From: Rhodamnia argentea
Taxonomy: Eukaryota > Streptophyta > Magnoliopsida > Myrtales > Myrtaceae
DNA: 64,000 nucleotides
Direction: 5' to 3'
Assembly (NCBI RefSeq): GCF_020921035.1
Contig: NC_063151.1
Location: 1,488,001 to 1,552,000 of the forward strand
This document shows, piece by piece, positions 56,157 to 64,000 of this stretch. The notes under the pieces were generated by a model, which saw nothing but the letters and a program-made list of their open reading frames with translations, had not been told where the DNA came from and made no database searches. Each line of letters starts with the position of its first letter. The stretch's first letter is position 1. The position numbers were made by a program, and so were the translations under genes.

Positions 56157-57995
56157 ATGGAGATTGAAGCTTTCTTCTTCTGTTTTCTCATCTTCATCAT
56201 CTCGTACTTCCTCACAAACCAACTCCTCCGGCAAAACAAGAACCTCCCACCAAGCCCTTCCTACTGCCTTCCCATCATAGGCCACCTGCACCTCTTCAAG
56301 AAACCCATCCACCGGGCCTTTGCAGACCTTGCCCACCGCTATGGTCCGGTCCTGTCCATGCGATTCGGGTCCCGCCCTGTCATCCTCATCTCCTCCCCCT
56401 CAGCGGCGGAGGAGTGCTTCACCAGGAATGACGTGGTCTTTGCCAACCGCCCCCGGCTACTGGCGGGGAAACACCTCGGCTACAACTACACCACCCTCAC
56501 GTGGGCCCCCTACGGTGACCACTGGCGCAACCTGAGACGCATGGCTTCGGAGGAGATATTGTCCTCCCATCGCCTGCAGATGTCCTACAGCATCCGTGTT
56601 GAGGAGGTCAGGTCATTGGTCGGCCGCCTTCTCCGAGCATCGGAGAGCAAAGAGTTTGGGACCGGGGAGATGAAGACGTTGTTTTTCGAGCTGACACTGA
56701 ATGTCATGATGAGGATGGTCGCCGGGAAACGGTACTATGGAGAGAAATCAGAGGAATTTGAGGAGGCCAGGAAGTTCAAGGAGATTGTAGCAGACACTTT
56801 CCAGTTAAGCGGGGCCACGAACATGGTCGATTTCCTGCCCGTTTTGAAGTGGCTTGACATGAACAGTACCGAGAGGAAACAGGTCATATTGCAGGAAAAG
56901 AGGGACAGATTCTTGCAGAATCTGATTGAAGAACAAAGGTCAACGAGGCGGCTTTCGACAAGTGAAGCTGCGAGCAGAACAATGATCGGCGTTCTACTGT
57001 CCCGCCAAGAAGCAGAGCCCGAGTACTACACCGATGGAATCATCAGAGGAATGATTCAGGTAAGCCCGCCTTCTAGCTCTATCTTGTTTTACTTGTCATT
57101 ACCTTTGAATACCTTGTGCTCTAGGGAAGTGTCAATGGATTGTGACTCTTGGTTTGTCTGCTCTGGCTGGATTGGTACCAATAAACAACTTGAAGAACAT
57201 CGTCTGTGGTACTTCTGTCGAAGGTCTGCTGTGGAATTCAAGGGCTTTCTTTTTGTACCTTAAAAATGTTATCAATGTTTGCTGAGAAGTAGGATTTCTA
57301 GGTTTCAAATTTCAATAGTGTCAGCATCTTGATATGATACTTCGACGAAGTGATGATCCTATGGGACGTGGATTCAGGTCATGCTAACAGCAGGGACCGA
57401 TACCAGCGCCGGCACAATGGAATGGGCACTATCTCTTCTCTTGAACAATCCCGAGGCCTTGGCGAAAGCCCAAGCCGAGATCGATGCTTACACAGGACGG
57501 GACAGGCTAATCGAGGAGTCTGACCTGGCGGAACTTCCTTATCTCCAAGGCATCGTCACCGAGACGCTTAGAATGTACCCGGCTGCTCCACTGATTCCAC
57601 CCCATGAATCATCTGAAGAGTGCACGGTCGGAGGCTTCCAGGTCCGACGCGGCACGATGCTATTGGTTAACATATGGGCCATCCAGAATGATCCGAAGTT
57701 GTGGGCCGAGCCTGGAAAGTTCATGCCCGAGAGGTTCCAAGGCCTTGGAATCGAAAGTAATCTAGGCTTTACTATGTCTCCGTTCGGGGCAGGTAGGAGG
57801 CGATGTCCCGGTGAAGCACTTGCAAACCGGATGGTCAGCTTGGCACTCGGGACGTTAATTCAGTGCTTCGATTGGAAAAGAACAGGAGAAGAAATGGTCG
57901 ACATGACCGAAGGGGCGGGCCTGACCATGCCCAAAGCTCAACCGTTAGTCGTGAAGTGCCGACCGCGTAAAGCGGTCTCGCACCTACTTTCCTAG
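56157..57995 (+). CDS. Cytochrome P450, CYP81 family (cluster gene 3)
   Basis: Two exons, 56157-57059 and 57378-57995, joined in frame (ATTCAG|GTAAGC; GATTCAG|GTCATG): 506 residues, the textbook CYP81 structure with a single intron just before the I-helix. Visible: membrane anchor (FFFCFLIFIISYFL), hinge PPSPSYCLPIIGHLHL, C-helix HWRNLRR about 125, AGKRYYG, I-helix TAGTDTS about 305-311, K-helix ETLR about 363-366, FMPERF, haem loop FGAGRRRCPG with Cys about 444. Its C-helix neighbourhood (NRPRLLAGKHLGYNYT) is almost identical to gene 4, so these two plus-strand genes look like closest relatives within the cluster. Intron 318 bp. Substrate unknown. Confidence 0.92.
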
Positions 57996-59369
57996 TGCCG
58001 TGACTAGCTAATGTGGATTCTACTGGACAGTTTTCATGAAATATTGTTTGTTGCCGATGTTAGAAAGCGTGGACTTCAGCTTCATTGGGTTTAATATGCG
58101 TTTTGCAGTACGGACAAAATGGAGTGTATGCGTAACATCAAAAGGTCGATCTGAGTCTCTGAATTTCTCGCCACCATAGACAGGCCATTCAAGCCGAAGA
58201 TCCTCATCTGCATGTGGACCTAATGAAGAGTCTCAGGATTTCATATTTGACTCTAGCAGCGGGACGATGAAAGACCGACATTATCAAAGTGAACTCTTAG
58301 GACATGCATGATAAGCATTATGTTTTTCTATTTTTATGTTTATGGGAAAATGATTAGAAATAAAAATCCGTATGCAATTTCATTTTTCTGTTTCCGGGAG
58401 AAATTTTTAGCCTTGAAATGGGTTTGGAACAGAAATAGACGAGTAAAAAATTCTACTTCTCTATTTCTAGAACAGAAATAGAAATAAAAAGTCTTATTAA
58501 TCGGTTGATCGTGCTTATGGTGACAATACTTCTATTCGTTTCACATGTTGGTCTATCATTTACATGATTAAAGAGGGGGTTATTCGGGCCTATATTCATT
58601 TCATTGGGGGCTGACGTTTTATTGATTACAGATGAATTTGATGTACTTTGATTTTACTTTGTGGTCATTTTAATTACCTTTGACGGAAGTCAACTACAAG
58701 CATGCGGGGTTCTTTATTGTTCGTGTTTCCTCTTCAACATGGAGTCTGAACTTTATAAGTAAGGATAAGATTGCGATCTGCTCTGATTCTATCTTCTTTT
58801 TGGCCAGAAGAGGTGCCCTATTGAAGAGCATAAATGAGATTATGACTCATTTATTGAATAGCTTTATCAGCTATTTGAAGAGCACGTACAAGAGTATATG
58901 TGCGACTCGTTCATATCACCACTGGAAGAAAAAAGGGAAAGGATTATCCTGCTTTCCTCCATCTCTTTCATCAAGTTGTCATGCCTTCTTCTTAGTCTTT
59001 TCTTTGACACAAAAAAGTAGGTCTTTATTGGATAACCGGTACTTTGAACTACCTTGAGAAGCAGAAAGAATTACAATCTCCATCTCCGGGGGATTCAATC
59101 ATCTGACCGTCGAGTAGAGCCACTTTAGATTCTGTCCACAGATCAAATTGTTTCGTGTATTGGATTTCACTTGATTGTCTAGAGGGCAAACCAACATGGC
59201 TCATCTTTCTCAACCAGATCACCAAAAAGGGACACAAAGTTAAAACTTATTTATAGGCCTGGAAGTTTAAATTGGCGAGTTATAAGACTACAGATATATA
59301 GATTGCTGATGATCCTATTCTTCCCTTTTCAAAACAGATTTTTTGTTTCTTTGCCTGTATATGTGTGAA
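57996..59369. other. Intergenic between CYP81 gene 3 and the repeat array
   Basis: 3' flank of gene 3, then at 58290-58510 a fragment with CAGAAATAG/CTATTTCT words at both ends resembling the 18.4-kb and 41.8-kb TIR element arms. A 125-codon plus-strand ORF (58680-59057) shows no recognised domain. Confidence 0.4.
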
Positions 59370-59880
59370 AGAGTTGGTAAGTGTCAAAAAAATTATTCGT
59401 AAAGAAAATTCCATTCACCCAATTTATTGGTAACTTGTTGGTAATCGACCGGCATTTTCGTGGAATTACTAACTGCTTTATCTCTTTTATCAATTTTCAT
59501 TTGTACCAAGACATTAAATTTTCCAACTCTTACACGAAATTGCCAATGTTTATTTGAGGAATTCATTAACATTTTCGGGTATATATTACTAATTAATTTG
59601 GCGTTATCAACTATCATTTGATAAGTTCATCGACGTTTTTCTCTAGCTTATCCTTGTTCAGATGATTCAATGACGAATTTCTCTTGCCCCTAAAAAAAAT
59701 AACTTATCTTATGTTTTACTGAGTCTTATTTGATCTTCATACCAACATGTCAAACTTGCCCACTGTTGCATGAAAATACCAGCCCTTATTTGAGTGACGT
59801 ACGCCCTTTTCTTTGATAAAATTATCAATTAATTTTAGATTACCAACTCTCATTGAGTTATTTATGAAAGTTTATTCGGT
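59370..59880. repeat. Second, shorter GTTGGTAA-motif array
   Basis: GAGTTGGTAAGTG and CTTGTTGGTAATCG at the left, then ACTAACTGC, CCAACTCTTAC, TACCAACTCTCATTGAG toward the right, so it shows the same switch of orientation as 47860-49620. Likely the same repeat family. Confidence 0.5.
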
Positions 59881-59889
59881 TTACTCGCT

Positions 59890-60000
59890 AGACACGTAGC
59901 CCAATTGTAAGGGACCTCGGTCCAATTTTTTTGGGGGGGAGACGCTTAGTTTCAGCCTTTCAAGTGTGGAGTTCGACTCCCACACCTTTGCAAAAAGATA
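59890..60000 (+). repeat. tRNA-derived SINE-like segment
   Basis: Box A-like GTAGCCCAATTGTAAGG at about 59897 and a T-arm/box B-like GTGGAGTTCGACTCCCAC at about 59967-59984. The spacing of about 60-70 bp is longer than in a normal tRNA, and no cloverleaf can be drawn, so it is more likely a SINE head than a tRNA gene. Confidence 0.35.
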
Positions 60001-60684
60001 GAGAAAAGAGCAGAGTTGGATTTTAGAGTAGGATAGACAAAAAGTTTATTTGGGTTTCACATTGAAGGCGAGACTGGTCTCCTAAATATATTTACCGGCG
60101 GTCGAATTTCCCTAATTTTGCAATTTTTCGAAAGATATTAAGGCTTTATTTGTTTCATGAAAATCGACTGATTCGAAATTTTTTTTCTTAAAAATGACAG
60201 CTCTCGTCACTTGAAATAATTGCCAATAAAGATGTTTTCATCTGGGTCCAGCTCTTCGCCGTCTTTATTCCCACGTCCTTTTCCGTTCTTTTAATTCTTC
60301 TTCTTTTTTTTGTCGAACTGTTCTTTTCATTCTTAAATGGGCCCATCTCTAGGTTAATCACTACGACTTTCCCTGATGCCAATCTCCCGTGAGATCATAC
60401 AGCATAAACGATTGAGATCCACCCGGGAACTAGTCGGAATCGATTTCTACCCACATCAAAGAAATAGCAGTCCAATAATCTTAGACTCCGCTTGTTTCGC
60501 TAATAAAAATATGTCATTTCTAGAAACTTTTTTTGGAAAGTCATTTTTCAGAAAAAAAAAAACGACGATATTTTCATGGTGCTTAGCTAAGGCATGAAGA
60601 TGAACTAAAAAATATTTCTTGTTATTTGATAAAGAAAATCTTATTTTTAATCGAAAATGAACAAAGGTCATTCATTTCGCTGCC
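60001..60684. other. Intergenic, nothing recognised
   Basis: AT-rich; fragments such as TTGTTTCATGAAAATCG and CTTGTTTCGCTAATAAAAAT resemble the left end of the TTTGTTTCGCGAA MITE. Confidence 0.35.
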
Positions 60685-60692
60685 CTCTCGCT

Positions 60693-61347
60693 TAGGGGTG
60701 AGCGGTTCCCGATCCGATCCGGTCCGGTTCCCATCAAAAATCGGGAACCGGACCGGTGGTCCCGGTTCCCATAAAAAATCGGGAACTGGACCGGTGGTTC
60801 CGATTCCCACTTTTTGGAACCGCGGACGGGACCGGCCACCCTTGGAACCGGGAACCGGACCGGACCGTTAGTCCGGTCCGGTTCCCGAGCTGTTCCAAGG
60901 GTTTCCGATCCCGTCCGCGATTCCGAAAAATAGATGTACACTTTGCAGACGGTGTCAATGAAGTTTGAGGCGAGATAAGCGGTGGAATGACTCAAGACTC
61001 GTCTGTGTAGCGAAATAAGTGTAGATTGGACGGTGAAGAGGTAAGAAAAAATGTTTGCGATGCCGCACCGAAGTGAAACAAAGAAATCCTAAAGGGCCTA
61101 AACCTAAACAATAAGTAAATGTTAGGTTTGTTTTTTTAAAAAATTAAAAAAAAAAAAAAAACCGGTCCGGTCCGAGCGGTGCAGTGCGGTCCTAGGTCTC
61201 CGAACCGGGAACCGGACCGCCCGATCACCGGTTTCAATTTTAGGAACCGAGAACCGGACCGGATCCTCCTAAAACCGGGGACAGGACCATCGGTCCCGGT
61301 CCGGTCCGGGCGATCCCGGTTTAGGTGGTCTTTTTTGCCCACCCCTA
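60693..61347. mobile_element. 655-bp hAT-type non-autonomous element with 8-bp target duplication
   Basis: Ends TAGGGGTGAGCGGTTCC and, in reverse complement, TAGGGGTGGGCAAAAAAG. Flanked by CTCTCGCT (60685-60692) and CTGTCGCT (61348-61355), an 8-bp duplication with one mismatch; an 8-bp duplication and TAGGGGTG-type ends fit the hAT superfamily. Both arms are dense in overlapping CCGGTCCGGTTCC/GGAACCGGACCGG words, so the element could fold extensively. No transposase. Its right end lies about 31 bp upstream of the TATA box of CYP81 gene 4. Confidence 0.85.
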
Positions 61348-61385
61348 CTGTCGCTTAATCCTTTCAAGGTGGGAACGTTTACGCG

Positions 61386-61394
61386 TTTAAATAG
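61386..61394 (+). promoter_or_regulatory. TATA box of CYP81 gene 4
   Basis: TTTAAATAG, about 100 bp upstream of the ATG at 61488. This placing argues against the in-frame ATG at 61419, which would fall at the expected transcription start. Confidence 0.5.
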
Positions 61395-61487
61395 AGACCC
61401 TCCGCTGGTTGATCTTCTATGCATTCCAACCACAGTACCACTTTGCCTTTTTGCTTAACACACGGAGCAGGGAGAGCGCTCGCCCAA

Positions 61488-63438
61488 ATGGTGATCCAAT
61501 TCCTTCTCCTCCTGGCCTTCTTCGCCGTCGCCGAGCGGTTCCTCCACAAGATCCGGAACCTCCCCCGACCCCCCTTCCCCACCCTCCCCGTCGTCGGCCA
61601 CCTCTACCTCCTCAAGAAGCCCCTCCACCGCTCCCTCTCCCGCCTCTCCCGCCGCCACGGCCCCGTCTCCCTCCTCCACTTCGGCTCCCGCCGCGTCCTC
61701 GTCGTCTCCTCCCCGGACGCCGCCGAGGAGTGCCTCACCAAGAACGATGTCGTCTTCGCCAACCGCCCCCGCCTCCTCGCCGGGAAGCACCTCGGCTACA
61801 ACTACACCAGCCTCGCCTGGTCCGCCTACGGCGACCACTGGCGCAACCTCCGCCGCATCGCCTCCCTCGAGATCCTCTCGACTAACCGTCTCCTGACCCT
61901 CTCCGGCATCCGGGCCGGCGAGGTGAAGTCGCTGATCCGTCAGCTCGCCAAGAGCGGTGGCCAGAGCGTGGACATGAAGTCCGCTTTCTTCGAGCTGATG
62001 CTGAACGTGATGATGCAGATGATCGCCGGAAAGAGGTACTGACGGAATATTTACACATTAATCGCCCTTTCATCCTTAAGGGTTTGAACTTTTAAATTCA
62101 ATTAATCCTCTTCTTCTGCGCAGGTACTACAGAGAGAACGTGGGGGAGGTGGAGGAGGCGAGACAGTTCAGGGAGATGGTGACAGAGTCGTTCAGGGTCG
62201 GCGGCGCTAGCAACATCGGCGAGTTCTTGCCGTTCCTGAGGTGGATGGGACTGACGGGGGTGGAGGAGAAGCTGATGGAGTTGCAGAAGAAGAGGGATGA
62301 GTTCATGCAGAGCTTGATCGACGAGAGACGGAGTGGCGAGGGTGATCAATCGCTGGAGGCGGCGGCGGAAGGAGGGAAGAGGAAAACGTTGATTCAGGTG
62401 CTCCTGTCCCTGCAAGCGACGGAGCCAGACTACTACAAAGACGAGACCATCAAGAGCCTTATGCTGGTGAGCCTCTTCACTTTTTCATTTCCTCTGTTTT
62501 TTCAGCTGATGAACGGGATGAAATTAATCTATCATCTCTTTAATCTTCTGGAGACCATACAATAAATCTAATACTAAGAAAAACAGAGCACGCCTAAAAT
62601 CTTGAATTCTGCTTCATCGTACGCGGAGCTACTGGCACTTTTCGCTGAAGTTAGCGGGTGTTACGCAGATTTACAAGACTGTGACGCTCGATTTACAAAC
62701 TTGTTGGAATGATCGTATGACGCAGCGATTATCTTGGAAGCTAGTCACACCTACATCTTATTTCATTAGGAGTTAATTGAAGCGTGAACTGTGATGTATG
62801 GTCTTCTCTTTTGGCAGGTTTTGTTACCAGCGGGAACCGATACGTCGGCCGCGACCACGGAATGGGCAATGTCGGCTATGCTAAACCATCCGGAGATCCT
62901 GAAGAAGGCACAAGCTGAAATAGACGAGGTCGTGGGTCACGACCGCCTAGTCGGCGAATCGGACTTGCCTAAGCTCCCCTATCTCCACTGCATCATGAAC
63001 GAAACGATGCGCATGTACCCCGTAGGTCCGCTCCTCGTGCCTCACGAATCGGCAGAGGAGTGTCGCGTGGGAGGTTACCGCGTCCCGCGAGGCACGATGC
63101 TCCTGATCAACCTCTTCTCCATACAGAATGATCCCAAGTACTGGCCCGACGCGACGAAATTCAAGCCGGAGAGATTCGAAGGGATGGAAGGCGTGAGAGA
63201 CGGGTACAAGATGATGCCCTTTGGCTCGGGGAGGAGAGGGTGCCCGGGCGAGAACCTCGCCTTGCGCATGGTCGGGCTGACGCTCGGGTCGTTGATCCAG
63301 TGCTTCGAGTGGAACCGGATTAGCGACGAGCCGATCGATATGACGGAAGGGACCGGACTGACCATGCCCAAAGCTCAGCCTTTGTTGGCTAAATGTAGGC
63401 CTCGCTCCTTTACATGGGACCTTCTTTCTCAGGCTTGA
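61488..63438 (+). CDS. Cytochrome P450, CYP81 family (cluster gene 4, three exons)
   Basis: Exons 61488-62035, 62124-62466 and 62818-63438 join in frame (AAGAG|GTACTG, GCGCAG|GTACTA; CTG|GTGAGC, GGCAG|GTTTTG): 503 residues. Visible: short anchor MVIQFLLLLAFFAVAERFL, hinge RPPFPTLPVVGHLYL, C-helix HWRNLRR about 122, I-helix PAGTDTS about 301-307, K-helix ETMR about 359-362, FKPERF, haem loop FGSGRRGCPG with Cys about 439. The first intron is only 88 nt and interrupts AGKR|YY, a place where genes 1-3 have none; AGGTACT occurs at both of its ends. Exon 1 is very GC-rich, with C-ending codons, unlike genes 1-3. A hAT element lies directly upstream of the TATA box. Substrate unknown. Confidence 0.9.
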
Positions 63439-64000
63439 GTCGACGATGACTCAGTTCTCAAGAATGAGTTTGAGATATAGCACTCTGGTGGTGACACAAT
63501 AGTGTTCTTCGTTGAATAAGAAAGTTCGCCATGATTGAAACGAGAGTAGCATCACTGCTATACTCGATATCTCTTAGATTTTCCCGTGGGTGATGAATTT
63601 GTCAAATCTAGAGCAGCTCAAACTGATGGATAAGATCGGTTCGTAAATCATCTTATCCAAATAGTCTCATTTAACATAAATTTAATGAGTTATTTTCGAC
63701 CCAACCCGATTCATATTCTTCAAATATTTTCATATCTAATTCAATTTAAGAAAATCCATGCTCAAATTAAAGTGAGAGTGTAAAGTGATTAAGTAGGATA
63801 ATGAATGAGAGCGATAGAGAGAGCGACGAGAATCATAGAGGCGATTTGAATCTAAGTAAATGACAAATTTATTTACGACTTATTTATGATCTATTTAATA
63901 CTTAATGTAATATTTAAATCTATTTATGATCCATTATTGAATGTAATTAACTCATATAATAACTCGGCTTATTACGTATGAGTTAAGGAAGGAATGTATG
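63439..64000. other. 3' flank of CYP81 gene 4
   Basis: AT-rich; from about 63640 repeated TTTATGATC(T/C)ATT words suggest the start of another repeat that runs off the window. Confidence 0.4.

Noticed and set aside
59890-60000. Functional tRNA gene
   Set aside because: Box A-like and box B-like stretches are present, but their spacing and the intervening sequence do not allow a cloverleaf or anticodon arm.
61409-61885. Proline-rich plus-strand frame over CYP81 gene 4 exon 1
   Set aside because: A frame-shifted reading of C-ending codons; the correct frame gives the anchor, hinge and C-helix of a P450.
1-64000. CRISPR arrays, bacterial operons, organellar genome insertion
   Set aside because: No regularly spaced direct repeats with unique spacers, no operon-like gene packing, and no recognisable chloroplast or mitochondrial gene; the genes are intron-bearing plant nuclear genes.

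Overview
The window is nuclear DNA of a land plant, almost certainly a woody core eudicot. Plant-only gene families (MIKC* MADS, A3 cyclin, GID2/SLY1 F-box, WPP-domain protein, CLE and PIP-type peptides, CYP81), compact GT-AG introns and AT-rich intergenes full of short inverted-repeat transposons all point this way. The repeat texture reminds me of Myrtaceae, but that is an impression and not a demonstration.

Layout. 1-13 kb: a MULE-like element cut by the left edge, with long inverted repeats around a GRF-zinc-finger ORF; several non-autonomous TIR elements; and one host gene, a GID2/SLY1-like gibberellin F-box gene on the minus strand (8617-9153). 13-18.3 kb: a tiny secreted-peptide gene of the PIP/PIPL family (13809-14003, -) and a WPP-domain gene (17755-18243, -), with about 3.6 kb lacking any recognised gene between them. 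18.3-23 kb: a block of nested-looking TIR elements, including a clean 411-bp Mutator-type element with a 9-bp target duplication. 23.2-35.3 kb: the first half of a CYP81 cytochrome P450 cluster, all on the minus strand: an intact gene (23258-26325), two 3'-end pseudogene scraps (29920-30295 and 31914-32027), and an intact three-exon gene (32701-35248). A solo LTR-like fossil carrying a 5S rRNA-derived internal promoter lies between the scraps. 36-47.5 kb: a CLE peptide gene (36312-36560, -), an eight-exon A3-type cyclin (38190-40254, -) and an eleven-exon AGL66/AGL104-like MIKC* MADS gene (44452-47501, -) with a perfect 81-bp tandem duplication in its first exon. 47.8-49.6 kb: a peculiar inverted array of short GTTGGTAA-like motifs, with a shorter relative at 59.4-59.9 kb. 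52.8-54.9 kb: an eight-exon membrane RING E3 ligase of the APD type (+). 56.1-63.4 kb: the second half of the CYP81 cluster on the plus strand (56157-57995 and 61488-63438).

How the genes relate. The four intact CYP81 genes encode ER-anchored monooxygenases of a family used in specialised metabolism. They share one intron just before the oxygen-binding I-helix, and two of them have an additional intron at two different places, so gene structure has been changing inside the cluster. In two of the four genes a transposon sits immediately upstream of the predicted TATA box. The cell-cycle, pollen (MIKC*, APD), gibberellin and peptide-signalling genes do not obviously form a pathway with the P450s; I read them as ordinary neighbours. 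All exon junctions were placed by eye and checked only for reading-frame continuity and resemblance to the family.
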